DNA of 64,000 bases. Origin: Rotaria sordida. Lineage: Eukaryota > Rotifera > Eurotatoria > Philodinida > Philodinidae. This document shows, piece by piece, positions 22,004 through 37,800 of this stretch (its first letter is position 1; each line of letters opens with the position of its first letter). Position numbers and translations under genes: made by a program. The notes under the pieces were generated by a model. That model searched no databases. It was not told the origin of the DNA and saw only the letters and a program-made list of their open reading frames with translations. Where the stretch lies: the NCBI GenBank assembly GCA_905250125.1, contig CAJNOL010001436.1, positions 1 to 64,000 on the forward strand, read 5' to 3'.

Positions 22004-22889
22004 CTTCTTGAACTATGATAGTGATGAACTTGTATGTTGCGTTTACATATATTTTCATCAGTTCAACATATCATTGAGAAATCATTATTATGTATTAGAA
22101 TTTTATTTAAAATACTGAATGACTTTATCTTTCCTGTTTTACATAAATTCGATAGCAATTGTTATTTATGTTTTTACTTTTAGCCGATATATTGGCTACA
22201 AAATTTATGAAAAAAAATTAAAGGAATAATAAGAGAGAAAAAAGAATCATTAGAATCCAAATGATACAAATTAAACAAAAGAAAATAAATAAAATACAGG
22301 ATTATATCAATTCTGGTTGTCTCTTTTTTTTTTTATTTATAAATGAATTAGGTAGCCAAAAAATTGATTCAAATAAATTAATACAATGTTCACAAATTTT
22401 GTATTTGAGCTGGTAAAAATCGAGTCTAAAATGAAAACATATTTTAAAGAAATAATTATTTCTTTTAAATAAACACTAATCGATAGCCTTTTTTTTTTGT
22501 TATAACGCAACAAGGAAAAGAACTAGCAAGATGAAATTTTCATTATTAGAAAGCAATAGAACTTTTTAATATTTTTAAATCCTAAGGATTTTTCTAATAA
22601 TGATAACCAAAGTTTACCAGATCTTTTTATGCAAAAATGCTCACAACAATTATTCAGGTTTTTAAAAAGATAATAGATACAAGCATGCAAGTGTTTTATA
22701 CTCTGGTTTAATAAATAAAATAATTCTAACCTTCTTTTTTCTTTGGAAAATAATAGATAAAAGTAGATTTCAAAAGATCAAGATGAAATACAAGTAGAAA
22801 CCTATAAGAAACCATGTAGGAACTCAATTATTTCTCTCTCACTGTTTTTTTTTAATTTTCTAAGCAGTTGTCGTGCAAGAAAAAAAAAT
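22004..22889. other. spacer downstream of GBF1
   Basis: AT-rich sequence at the 3' end of GBF1 that should include its 3' UTR. Runs of AATAAA-like signals occur near 22285-22291. I see no gene or transposon end. Confidence 0.4.
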
Positions 22890-25800
22890 TCATACATTAG
22901 TTGAAGGAGTTGGTTCATTGATTATTGTTTCATCTAAAAAAGAAAAAAGAAATTAATATATGCATCAAATTACAAAAAAATGGCTAGCATAATTCTTGCG
23001 AGATTAAAATGTGAAACAAAATGCAATTGTCGTTGTTAACCATAGACAGATTGTTTTATTCTATCTATTTTGTAACATATTTTACTTAATTCTCTAGAAA
23101 TCGAATAAGGAAGTAATCAAAGAGGAAACGACGTACTTCGGAGTACAGAGCGTATGAGTATAGTGGGAATGTACAAACTCATGAAATACAGTTTTATAAC
23201 TAAGACAAATCTAGACCTAAATCCAAGAAGATAACGATGTAATCTCGTACTTCCATTGTTAGGGAAGAAAGGCAAGACTTCAATAGTCCGAAGTCTTGTA
23301 TTTTCTCTGTTGCCCATTATACTCCCGCAGTTTTCTTGCTATACCTCACATGCTTCCACTCTACTTTCACTGTACTCTCGTACTCTCTGGAGTACATCGT
23401 TTTTCTTCTTGGAAGTAGGTCATATATTATAACAACACGTTTTTGGTATACGATCTTTGATCACATATTAACAGCGTCTGCCACAGTCTATGACGGATGT
23501 GGTGTTGGTAAGGTGTCTGTCATGGTCTGTGGGAAGGAAGGATACAAATTTCTATCCCATATATTTCAACATTCCTTTTAGATCGTGTTTCACAAAAGCG
23601 AGTTAATAAGAAAAAATAAAAAGGCAGACTTACTTGATACTACCGATGTTGTCGATTCATTCGATGGAGTATTACTATCACCACTCATAGTAGGTAATAC
23701 AACCGACTAGAATGCAATTAAAAAATTTTTGAAAATATTGATTGTTGTCGAATTACCTCTGTAGTTGGAGAAGGTATTTGTGGTGGTGTTGATATTTTAA
23801 AAACTTCTTCCCAAAGACCAGGAAAAAAACTATGAATTCTATCTTTTGTAATCACTGTTAAAGATTGATTATCATCAAATAAACCAGTTGTATTCATAAC
23901 TAAAAGCATATTTTTTATTGATTCACGAACAGATTCACGCTAAAATAATAAATCATTCATTTTTTTTTAATTTTCTTTGTATTTTTTATGATAAATCATC
24001 CTTACCAACATATCAGTTTGATCTATTTTAGAATATTTATCCATAAAATCTAAAATAGTTAACCATATTGTTGTAAATGTTGGCAATATTAATAATGGTG
24101 TAAGATGTTGTAAAAATATTCGACATAATAATTGTGAAACACGTACACGTGTTTCTTCAATTCCATGTATATGATCATTTATATTCGTTGTTTCAAGTAA
24201 TTTAAGTAATAAAGGAAATAATACTTTATTAAATACAGATTCCCATTCTATTGAAGAAAGAATATGAAGTTCAGGTAAAAGAACACATCGTTGAAGATAA
24301 CCAAGTGCTAATGAACGAACTGCACGACGAGAATCACAACAAAGACGAGTAATACCTAAATACAGAAGCAATTTAAATTTTATCGAATTGATTTTGACAA
24401 TTGTAATTTTCATTGAATAGTAAATAACTTAAAAATGAAGTCATAGTTGTCTGTCGATATCTTTCATTTCTAACGCGAGAATACTTTCTTAAAAATTTGG
24501 GTATGGAAAATTTTTGTCAAGTGATGATTTTTATTTTTGCTTTATTTCATATAGTATGAACTTATTAGATTATAATTTAAAACAAAAAAATCTTGCTTAT
24601 AAAAAAGATACAATCATAAAATAATAACCTTATGAAAACTTCGTTTCATATGATTTTCAAAACAAAATCATATTTAAAAATTTCAACGAACTTAATCTAT
24701 AAACATGTCTTTCAATTAGAAACAGAATCATTTACAGATATTGATGCTTCATAGAACAAAAGAACTCATATTTTGAGTGCATAGAAGAAAAAAAAATTCT
24801 AAACTAGAGTAACTCTACAAGAAGAATACATGTTTCATAGACTTTCTCTACAAAGATACGACAGTTCTGTTCGATTTTTATCATAGGATGCGTTATTATC
24901 AAGAAAATTAAACAGAAGATTTTTGTTTACACTATTTTTCTTGCTAATTCCTCATCGTATGGTAAAGCTAATTGGTGGCAAAACGTCGAAAAAAAAAGTA
25001 GGAAAACATCTAAAGAATGTGATAGAATATGCACAACTACACTCACACCCACTCATACCTTTCTGAGGCATCGAATTCGAAGCAATCAACAAACAAAACA
25101 GCTTTTCAATGGCAATTTATAACATTGAATATTAAGTTTAGAAATGGTGAAATAAATCCGAAACAATCGCTGGCTGAATTAACTTTATTGATCGAAGAAC
25201 AACAAAAATAAGATAAACATCGATTTGAATAATATATCCTCGATTTAGATTTAAATCATCATTATTTACAGTTTTGAGATATCAATAATGAGTAGACACC
25301 AGATGTGAACAAGATGGTCCCGGTTCCGCTAGAATCAGGACCAACATATTTTCATTCAGAGTGATATTTTTTACGGTCGTATAAGATTTGTGTCAAATAT
25401 CATATTTGCACTACTCATATGTTCTGTAAGTTTATACGAAAATTATTGAGTAATAGTCAGTTCAGTATTTATTGTTACAATTTTGATTATAAAATGAATC
25501 CTTTTTTTCGTAAATAAAATATTTGTCGAACGCATAAACATGCAAAATAGACGAAGTATTAGTGAATTAAAAAAAAATAATCAATCTTCAAGAGAGAAAA
25601 TATTAAAGATGATACGGGCCGTGCAAAATGTCTCGAGCTCATTGACATTGCTAGAAAGTGATATCGTACATTTTGTTAGTACATGTATTACTTAACGCAA
25701 AACCAGGACCAGAAACAGTTGGTCTCGCTCATTACTTGCATACACCTAATTTTCATCAGATTGAATTTGAAATATTTATGAAAAACAAGGAATGTCACTT

Positions 25801-28800
25801 TAGAAGAATAAATATATATATATATATGTATTTTTGATTCCGATTGTTATGTACTAAAAATAAAATATCTAACCTTGTAAAATAGGACACCAACATTTAT
25901 ACCATAAAACACTCGATATTGTTTGATCAGTTGGTATTTGTTTATATATTTGTGCTGCTCTCATATGTAATGTATGCATTAAATCTAATAATTGTAAAGC
26001 AATTGTTTGATATTCTTGTTTAATTGATTGTTGCGTATTATCATCATCATCATAATCAGAACATGATTGTTTTATTTGATTATTTATTTGTTCATTAAAA
26101 TTTTCACTATTTAAAGAACTTGATGATGTTGCTTTACGAATTTGTTTTATATTTCGATTATTTTTATTATTATTTGTTGTTAATTTTGATATTTGTTTAT
26201 TTGATGGTTGTATAATAGTTGCTTCAATAAATGTTCGTATACAATGTATACAATATTCAAAATTTTCTTGTGTTACATATGCAACATCATGAATAATAAA
26301 TGATAATATTTCACATGATTTATTTAATGCTCGACGATCATGTCGTGAATATTGATCATATTGATTTCGAAATGTTTCAAAATCATTATGTGATACAACT
26401 ATATAATCTGAACGACGATAAATTTCTGAATCACTTGTATAACCTTTATCACTTGTACTTGTTGTTAAACAATCAGTACATTCAGTATCCGATTCAGCAT
26501 GTGTTGTTGAATAATTTTGATGAATATGTTTATTTAATGATAAATTTTCTGTTGTTGATTGAAGTATAGAAGGTGGATGAGCAGCTGCTCCAACAACTTC
26601 AAGTAAAGAAAATAATATAAACCAATCTTCAGATTTATGTATATTTGCTGCATTTGTTCGAAGAAGTTCATGTAAACCATAAGCTATTTCAGATGATAAT
26701 CCATAAATAACATGAGGTTTCATTAGAAGAAGCATGCGGAGTGAATTAAGTACCTTGAAAAATAAATATTTTTACAAAAAAAAAAAACAATAAAAAATTT
26801 TCATTTAAAATAAAATTACTTCAGAAGCTAATTCTTCTCGTCGTAAAAGTCTTGCTGCAATTCTTAATAAACCAATACAAGTACGTTCAATAAAAAATGT
26901 TTTTGTATTAGCATTAACAAGTGTAGAATAAAATTGATGTCGAGCAGTTGGCCAAAATATTGTAACACGATCACGATTTTGTAAAACAACTTTGACAAGT
27001 AATTCAAGACAAAAAACAGCAGCATCTTGATCAAGTTTTTGAGAATCTGGAAATATTTGACAACCATATATAAGTGCTTTTAATAATTCATTTAAAGAAT
27101 CAATTATTAAAAATTTTGTTTCTTGTAATAATTGTTCTAAATGACATTCTTCTATACATGTTGAAGCAACTTTAATTGCTTCTTGTTCTTCAGTTGTTGG
27201 TTGTTTACCAGATGATAATGTTGAATCATTTGAACCACCACCACCAAGTAAAAATGCAAGAGATGAAAATAAACCAGTATCAGTTCTAAAAGAAAACGAA
27301 CATTTCTTTTGAAATAAGAATCATGAATGAAGGTCAGAGAAATATTGATAGAAGCAGAAGTTGGATCGATGATTAAAGAAGAGATGACGGAGCTTTCTAT
27401 GAAATTTTAGACAGCATGGGTATTTTTAGTGATTTCAACTCTGCTGTTGACTGGTATTTATATAAAGACACTTTCTGTCAGAAAAAATATCTCAAAAATT
27501 CGATAATTTCAGTATTTTTTGTTTAGCGTCTACTAGATAGTCAAATGAAGATACACTTCTGTAAAAATGTTCATACTTTCTGCCAAATTTTTCATTCTTT
27601 CTAGCCCTGAAGACAGTCAAGAACTCTCAGAAGGAGTTAGTTTATTTAGTCAATATGGCACAGATACGAACTTTGACATATACAAACGCTGCGAAAATTA
27701 AATGCAATCTTCTCAGTAGGATAACATGACTATTACACTCTAAACAGATGCTTTGACGATACTTCTCGATAACAGTTGTTCTTGTAATATTGAGCCGATG
27801 ATGAAGGATAGTATCAGGGTGGAGATTTATTTGTGGCTAAGGGTGAAGATATGGTAAGAAAGAAACTGCTAATTCCAACTGATTCTAAAACGATTCTGGT
27901 TATCGGAATAGGAGAGGAAAACTATCGTTATATTGCCACATAATGAGTCACTTAGTAACAGAAAACTCCCGAATTTGATTCTTTCGTTAAGAAATAGTGA
28001 TTAGAGCAAAATCATGATTTTTTTATAAAGTTTGATTAAAGATTTTCGGACTAGAGAAATGCGTTTCTCGGAACTTTATACTCGATTTCTCGATAGTTGA
28101 CTATTATAATTAGATAGAACGATCTGCTATATCAATGAAACGAAAACACAGGGTGATTTTAGATGTTCTCAGGGAATTATTGAGCGAAAAACAGCTGATT
28201 ATATATGCTTTTATTGATTCCAATGACTCCTATATGATTTTAATGGCGTAGAATCAACTTTTCCTTCCTTGGGATGTGACCTATATCTAATTTCACTACT
28301 TTTTTGATTCCTCTTTGCTCTAATGAAGAGCTATAGGAAAGCATATGTCGCGGGCGTATCTACGTGTGGAGCAACCACCACGAGCTTCCTTTGAGATATA
28401 AACATCAAATAATTATAAAAATGCATTTTTATTAAATGTAGAAGACACTTTACTTGAAACTTCCAGTTCTCTATTCAATTTTGTTCAGATTCTACCTGAA
28501 GTTTGAACCAGCCATGCGTTACTTTATTGCGATATTTTATAACATATCGCACTTTATTTAGCTGAACCTTTGAGAATGACTAGTTTATGCAAATAGGTAT
28601 GTTCCACAAATAATATTCTGCCCAATGATACAGCTGATATTTTTTTTTCAAAATGAAACTGTCCTTGATACTATTCTATAAAGACAACAATACAGAAAAG
28701 ATTGAGCATCTTTTCTATTGAGATTTAAAAAATCCGAATTGCTGATTGAACTTAAAAAATCCTATTGTATGTGTCTACAATATCGGATCACGTGAAAGAA

Positions 28801-31800
28801 TTTCATTTATGTAAAATTACTTTGGTGTTTCCGTAATTTGTTCTTTAATAAGTGTTATTCGTCCAGTTGGATCAAGAAAATCTTCAACTTCGACAAGAGC
28901 CGATGGTAATAATTTAGCTTTATATAAATGAATAATACATTCAAGAATATTTTTCCATCCATCTCTTAAAATATCTCCATGTACATGTGCAATATTAAAA
29001 ACAACTGTTGCAGCAAGACGTGCTTTTCTATTAAGACCAAATTGTATTGGCAAATTTTCAATCCACTAAAAAGAAAATCAGAAAATACAAAAATTCTCAA
29101 TCTCTTATTTTGTCATAAAAAAATTCAATTTAAAAGACAAAAAAAAATAGTGCTCTTGTGGTATTTCTGAAAAAATTTGCTTTGAGGTTATGTTCTGTTT
29201 TTCTTTTTTCATACCAAATCATCATTTATCTGCAATAGGATAGAAAATTTAAGAAAAAATATTTTCAAAATAAAAATAAAAATAAAAATAAAATAAAATT
29301 TACTTCTCGATTATTAAGTAAAGTTGTAAATTTACATAATGAAATAACCAAATTATCAAAAACATCCGACATATAATAATATGCAGCAATTCTTGCACAT
29401 TTATTAAAACCTTGTATAGATTTTTCAATAACTAAATCATAATTTGATTTTTCAAAAACAAATGAAAGTGCAGCCATTGTTTGTCCCCATATTAATGTAA
29501 ATATATCATGATTATATGAACCAGTTGGAACATGAAGAAATTTCTCTCCTATTGTTATTGATCGTTTAAGCATTAATTTCCATAAATAGGATTCTCGAAC
29601 AAGACCGGTATGTTCAGCTGGCATAACAATTTCATCAGATTTAATTGCATTATAAATTTCTGTTAACATTCCTTCATCAAAATTTTCATTATTATTCATT
29701 TTTGTTAAATTTCGTTTAAAATCCTTTATTTTTTAGAAAAATAAAAAATTGTTTTTGTTTTCTATATAATAAAATAAATAAAATTATACATCACAAGTCA
29801 TTGGTAAAATTTGACGACGAACATTTGTATTATGTTGATCTGTCTAAAAAGAAAACATCAACTTTATTTTTCTGTAATATAGAATATATGACGAAAATAT
29901 CTTAATAGTCATAATCTAATACTCTAAATCGATTTTCCAATGTAACAACAATCGATTGTCGATATTCTATCTCTAGATAACTTTTTCTATTGACAATTAA
30001 TAACTTACATTAAGCATAATACAAGCATATGCTAAACCATAAGCAGCATCATTGTTTGCAAGTGCAAAATTATTACATTCCTAAAAATATAAAATTATTT
30101 TGAAAGAATTTATAATTAATAAAAATTTCTTACACGCCAACGAGCAGCAAAATGTTCAAGTAAAACACCAATTAAAGGTGCTTCACCTGGTAAACGAAAT
30201 TCTGATAAATAAATTCGAAGTGCTTCATCAATACGCATATCTTCAAAATTAAATGTTCTTTAACAAAAAAAAATAAAAAAACCATAAGAAAAATTTAAAA
30301 ATAAAATATTAAATTTACTTGACATATTGTTCTAGTACATGAATATTTTTTCTATTTGATAAATAATCTCCAATAGTTTTTTTATCTAATAATGGATTAT
30401 CTTTAAGATATTTAACTATTTCATTAATATCTAATGGATTTGATAAAAGATTATTCTCTTGAAGAAATTTTAATCCTGACGATGGATTTTGATTAAATAA
30501 TTCTGTACCTTGTCGAAATAACTATTAAATAAATAAATAAAAATCAAATTTTTATATAAAATCAAACTTTTTTATCATGTTTCATTTTTTTAAGATCATC
30601 TTGTGATGGTAAATGTGAAGATATTGTCATTCGATTTTGTCGAAGTCGTGGTCCATGACGAGATTCACAAGGTACTGAAGAACGACTTATATCCATATTT
30701 TGTAATGAAAGAGCAAACGCATATCCACATGGAATAGGACGTGTTAATGATTGACTTGTCGCTAAAGAAATAACAACAATCAAATATTTACTCTATAGAT
30801 ATGAGGAAGCTACAGGTCTACGTTTTTATAGATCCGGATCCAATTCATGCTTATACGCTTAGGTTTCTTTTTTCTCAATATGTGATATTCCTTGTGTGCA
30901 TGATCAAAATGAACGATCAAGATTTTAATTATTTATTGATTCGTCTTAGAAAACAGTCAAATTAAAGTTGAACTATAACCGAAACTCTTTATCTGGATAA
31001 GTTCATGTCAGTTCTTCTCTATTTTAACTCGAAACTAAATAAATCTGAATATGAACTTGGACTCGAATTCGGATCTAGAAAAATTCTCAACTTAATAACA
31101 GATAGACAGTTTTTTTGAACACTTATTTTAACAAATAATCGATAAATGTCTGCATTATATGGATATTAGATAAAAGATAGTCCTTAACGATAGACCATAG
31201 ATTAGATCTAATTTTGAAAATCAATATGAAAACAAGAAAATTCTAAAGATATATATTATCATTGATGGCTTGATAAGTCTTTAGTATTATCAACGAAACT
31301 ATGGGAAATATATGGATAACAATGTTAAAATTAAATCATTAAGGTATTGTAATTCGTAAAAGATGTATTCTTTTCTAAGATCAAATTAAATAGAAAACAT
31401 GAACTGTATTGAAGTGAACAAAAGATTCAAAGTCAAAAGATTTCTCGATTTTTGAATGAAAGTTCATTTACAAAGAAATCATCTGAATTGATTTAAATAT
31501 TTTGCTTCCATACATTGTTCATAACTAGTGAACCTGTAGATCATGTCAACTAGACTCGACCGTATAAAAAGAAAATTCAGCATTATTGATCGTAACATTG
31601 ACGAAATTTGGATTTTTCAAAATATCTATTTTTTATGCAATATCTATGCATAAGCAACTATATTTTCAAAAATCTAAATCTCCATGATATTATATTTAAA
31701 AGTTTTGAATTCTTTTTACACAGTCGAATATAGTTGACATAGTGATACAGAGAAAATTTCAGATCAACAATCGAAAATATAATTTTCCACAGAAATTTCA

Positions 31801-34800
31801 ATATCTTAGCTAAATCGTAAAAATAACTCATATCCTATTAGGGCTATTCTGCTTTACAGATCAGTTAATTATGGAATCAAAAGATATAAATCACTTCAAG
31901 TAGTTCTTTCGTTAGCTACATTTACTATAAAAATGAGAAAATTAAAAATATTCGTAAAAATAAAACACAATGTTTGACGAAATCTTATTCTCCCCCTTTT
32001 GTTTAATCTGAAAAAAAGATGTGCATCGCCCATGCCTTTATCATACTAGCTGTTAAACTCTATTGCTACGACTGTTTTGTTTTAAGCGATTGTATATCAA
32101 ATGATGAAAGTTAAGAAAAATGGATTTAATCGTTGATAGACTTGTTTCTTATGGAATACCGTTCGTTTTGTTACCTCGTGTTGATATTCATGTTTTAAAT
32201 TTACAAATAAAATTGTAACCAATTTTAATTAGAAATTATCCCTATAATAAATCGACCTAATGTAAAATTTAGTGAATTTAATTATATCTGCTCATGTTGC
32301 TCTAATATCGGTATACCATGGTACTTATAACAACCGATAGTAGTACTTACGTCTTTCAGTTCCGGGTATAAACGATTGCAGAGAGTGTTTTCTACACAAA
32401 TTCGAATTATTTATTTGAAAGAAATCAAATTAATCGAGAAGAAAACAATTCCATAATATATTTTGCTAATAAAAATTTTTGTGGTAACATATATAATAAA
32501 TATCTCATAGCTGGAATCTATTTTGGCTATGTGGCTAGTAAGGGTGACTCAGACGCATCAACATTATTGTAGTGCACCGAAATCGACTCAAATTCTGTCA
32601 ATTTTAACAGACATGAAAAATATTCATGTGTTTTGATACAATACATCATGATACAACACTTTCAAAAAACAAACTGTCGTTAGTTTCTCGGTAATTATCA
32701 TATGGGTTGCCTAATTAAATATTCTTTCGTGGTATTTTCAATTTTATATTTGTTTTTCATACGTGATCGTTCAAAAATAAAACACGATTTTTTTAAGAAA
32801 TAGTTATTATAATGTCACAAATATAAGAAAGAGAAATTTCAGAAAAAATATTTTTCCAGTAATTGTTAGACTCGGTCGCGTCACTCGTAAAAAAAGGCCT
32901 CTTGCCAGTGATCGCCTTCGTCGCTATTTTAGAATTGCTGCCATTGTCTGTACTGTCACACTTCGTTTTTTTGTTAGGCATAGTACACAACTCTGATATG
33001 AATCTGTATAAAAATAACTAATAATTCAACATACAATCACTTTTTTGTCTTTGCACTTGAAATTGACATTCAAGTTCAATATGATCAATAACTGAAAGAA
33101 GTGCATCAAGTGAAAGAATATGTGTTGATGTTAAACCAGCAACTGGAAAAGCATTTTTTGATAACATTTTAGTTAATTCTTCAAATAAATTTTCACAATA
33201 TAAATCACAATCATAATTTAAATATAATTCAGCTGGTAAACCAGGTATCCGTAGCAGTTGAACAATTGTTTCAAGTGCTAATTCTTTTTGTTCATAAGTT
33301 ATTTTTAATTGTTCAGATATAATTATTTCCATTAAACGTGTTATAAAAAACTAAAATAAACATACACAAGAAAAAAAGATGCAGATAAATTAAATTTTTT
33401 TTTTGTTTTTTGAAAATGAGAAAAAAAAATTTATTTCATACTTCAAATTGACATTTAAGATGTGTTCGAAGACTTTCAAATATGAGAAATGAAACTCGAA
33501 GTGAAGCAGAAAATAATTGAATACGATTACAATTTACCATCTAGAAAGTTATTTTTCTATTATTATTAAATTAATATAATTACTAAACTTACACTTAATA
33601 AATTTCGACATAAAGGATCTTTAACTATTGAAAGTAATAATGGATAATTAGCAAGATAATCTGCACCAACTTCTAATGCAACAGTTAAAAGATTCAAACC
33701 AACTGTGATCATATATTCTGTATTATTTCTATTCGAAAAAAAAAATATATTTATTAGAAAAAAAAGAGGAAAAAGAAAAAAAACTGACTTATCATAATTA
33801 TTAATAAGTGTAGTTAGAAAACGAAAAAGACCACGAACACAAGGCCAACCATATGGAGTTAATGGATCTGAAAAAAGAATGATGTTTATATTAAAGAAAG
33901 ATTTTATTTATCTTTACCTTTAACAGGTCCAGGTGTAGGTGATGCTGTTGTAAATCTAATTCCTCGTGGATTAATATATTCATGATTATTGGTTGATGTT
34001 TGTGTCACTATTGTTTCTTGAGATTGTTTTTCTGCTTGAACATTTGTTGATATTTGATGTGTTTGAAGAATATTCGATGATGATTCATCAAATGATGGAA
34101 CAATTATTGGTAATATTGTTTGAGAAGTTGTATCATTAATTGAACCGGATTTATTTTCATTATTCATTGTGGTAGTATTTGTTAGTGGAATAGCATTTGT
34201 TGCACTATCAATTGCTGTTGGACGATCATTATCGTCGACTTGTGATGACTAAAAAGATAGAAGATATATCAACCAGACACATTACGATATAGAGAATGTG
34301 GGTAAGGCATCAAAATGGTCGTCCAGGTAGGACAAAGGACCGTCCTGCGTCTGGCTTGCAGAACGATCTTTTCATTGAATCTCTGATAATAATAAAAATA
34401 TGTCTGTATATGATGAGATACGATGTCAAATATCATAGACTTTCTATTAGTGATACAAAAATTATGTTAATAAACCTTTAATCAATGTAACCAAATGGAC
34501 AACGACAAACGATAAGTTTTCTTTTTATTGTTTTCTTTTCTTGAAGTTCTCCCAAGAACGAATAGATAATATTTTATTAGTTTGAATTAGTGACAAAGTT
34601 GTACGTCTTTTAGTAAATATCGATCTCGTTGAACTAAATAATCTTTCTACCGAAACATTAGTCATTTGTATGGCACGTACTATTCTGCGTACTATTGATA
34701 ATAATGGAAAATCACGATGAGTTTCACTACTAAACGAGAACTTCATTAGATGATGATTAATCAGGTGACCAGAGTGTTCTGCAGCACTCAAATATTTTTT

Positions 34801-37800
34801 TCTGCAGGTTCTGCATCCTAAAACAAACTGACCTGTTACTGAAAGACACGCGTCATATGATGTTCCCTACTATGGCAATCCTTCCTAGTAAGTTCATCTC
34901 GGAGACAACATTATTTGAACTGATCAATAAAAATGCTAATGTCCAGGATTTTCTTGATGAAAATTTCAAATATTCATTTGAATGAAGTTTTTTTTTCTGT
35001 ACAAATTCATAGAGAAAATTAATCGGCTTGACCAACAATCAGTTACTTCCGTATGAAAAAAGTTCAAACTCACAAACGTAAATAAAACTGTGTCTGCAAT
35101 CGAAAGTACACTATTGGCAAATTGTCAAAACATGTTGCTAGCTCGAAGATACTTATCAAGAAAGTCCTCCGAGTGATGAATCGCTTTTGAATAGGAACTA
35201 TATGCATCATGTAGATTTTAATAAGCTATGGATATCTTGAAAAGAGTTCAGGCCCTTCATATATTGCCGCGGAAATATTGAATTGTTATTACAGTATTTT
35301 TTTAACTCACCACTGTGGTACCCCTCATGAACACCAGAAAAACTAATTGTCAAATTTCTACTGGAAATTATGCGGAGAGAGACACCTCTTAATGAAAACA
35401 GTTTATGATAAAAATTTTCAGCTGACTCAATATGCTTCTATCCTGAAATAAGAACATTGAACCTGTCAATGTTTGTGAACGATGTAAAATATCTTCACAG
35501 CAATAAGCAAAGGGCTCGAACTTGTTTCAGAATACTCGTAGCTCATTAAAGTCTACATGATGCATGTAGTCTCGATTTAACAGCGATTAATCAATTGTAG
35601 GACTTCCTTTTTCAGCAAACAAGTAATATAAGCTTCACTGTTTTCCAATAGGTATCTAAAATCGGAGATTGATTGACTAACTTTTCACAACAAAAGTATA
35701 ATCATGTATTTTGTTACATTGTATTTTCGTCATAAAAGGGACACAAATTCTAATGTGATTTCATAGTGACATTAAAATTCAATTACTTAAACGATAAAAA
35801 CCATATTTATAATTGTCGTGGATTAGAAAAAAAGATTGAATTTTATCATAATAATTAGAAATTCTAGGTTCTTAGATCTTTCCCATCGAAAGGTCAAAAA
35901 AAAGCATATATTTCGTAACTGATAGTATTTTTAAGTTTTTATTCAATGTAGTATTACTTGCTAAGAGATGATCTCTGAGTTATGAGCGAGTCTTTAGAAA
36001 GCCTAAAAGCAATGGTTGAACGAGTTTTAGAGCACAGAAAGCGTACAGAATAGAAACAAAATTTATTTCAAATATATCAAAATAACTAGAAAATATTTCT
36101 CTACGAAATGGTATCTTGATGATTAGTTTTTCGTAACACACCTACCAACAATAAAAGCTTTGACATGGGGTACAGTGACATTTTCACGATTTCTTGATTT
36201 TCAGACTCACAAAATGCACTCAATTATTTCTGAAAGATTGCTTCGAGAACTTCGATTCTTAACGCACTTCCTTGAGCACAATCTCGCTGATCATACTGTG
36301 CAAAAAATCGATATTAAAACATATACGCAAGTGGATATCATTCTCTGAAAAGCAGATCTGTTCTTTAAGTACTGATCCAAAAAATTTTCAAAACGTGATG
36401 CAGTCAAACGAAAGGAAATGATATTTAAACAAAGCCGACATCTCTACGCTAGAAATAGGGCGTTACTAAGAAAAATTGCTGGAAAACATAATAGAAACAA
36501 TTTTAAACAGGATACGATCGTATTCTTTGTCTATGAACTTGTCAGTTGCAACTGTCTTTGTCCAAACTTTTTGTTTACGCCCTTCAAAGGTTTACTCATA
36601 ACTCCTAAAATATGAGTCTAATAAAAAATCTCGTACACAGATTCGGAAAGAGCGTAAAATTCTGATATTAAACCAATATTTTATAGGATCTACTAGTCAT
36701 CTTAAAAATGCTGCCCTCCTTTTTTATGCAGGTGTATACCTGTGGGAGTGGTTTGGGTCTTCTCTTCAGCTACACCAGTATGTCCACATCTACATTTCGT
36801 TCAGGGCTCTATAAATCTGGATAGAAAGGTCAAAAATGAAAACAGTTGATTCCTCCTTTGGAGAATATTTCCAAGTATCTGTCGTCAAAATTTCAGCCCC
36901 ATCAGACACAATGTGACACGGATCCTAAGTGGATCTCATATGGTCTCATGAAAAACCTTGTTTACAATGTTTTCTCTCGAACATGTGACTCCTTATTTTA
37001 AATGCTCTATCTGTCATAAAAATTTTATGAGAATCCATTATACTTTCTTCAAGAACCAGAAATGATCAAAAAAAAGAGAAGAAATATCCTTAATCAGTCG
37101 ATTAACGAAGGAACATTTTGTCTAAAAATTTTCGGCACATTCGTTCTTTCTGATTTTCTATCGAATTTAGATGAAAGTTTTCGCATGGTTTTTTAAGGTC
37201 AATGCAACGTTTGCATATTATCCTTGTGTATATGTCTTCTTATTGTACTTTCTTACTAGCAATGATAATCTCCGCAGTTGAAGTAATTTTTATCCAATGA
37301 AACATTCGCTTTCTTCGTTAATAAGTTATCTATTCAATATTTTGTTTTTCTATTCGAAAAAAGTTTCATCGTTGTAAATATTCGATTCATAATCTTATTT
37401 AGTGTAAGGATCGAAGAAATAATCAAATGTTCTGTAGACATAACCTTAAAGATACAGCATCTCCTATTAAATATAAGTCTTTCTAAATGATTCAAGGTTT
37501 AAATTTAATCAAAGACATTGCTTAATTTTCGATTAGGATCATTCAAGTTGATACAGTGTTTTCCTTAGGTATGGCAAGTTCCTATTCTCTCATTTTAAAC
37601 TCTATAATGAATATAGATTGAACCAGCCAATAGTCTGTTCATGATTTCTCGTTTCTGATAAGTAGTCATATTGTCTCAGCATATAACATCTTTTTTTATG
37701 ATATAAACAGGTCTTTTATGTTTAATGTATAAATTGAGAGAAAGAAACAATTAGAAAAAAACCTTCTAATGTTTATATTAATCCTAATATCTCAATGCTT

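Noticed and set aside
21684..22118. 144-codon plus-strand frame
   Set aside because: It crosses the TTAA boundary of the piggyBac-like element and lies opposite a better minus-strand coding remnant; composition is not protein-like.
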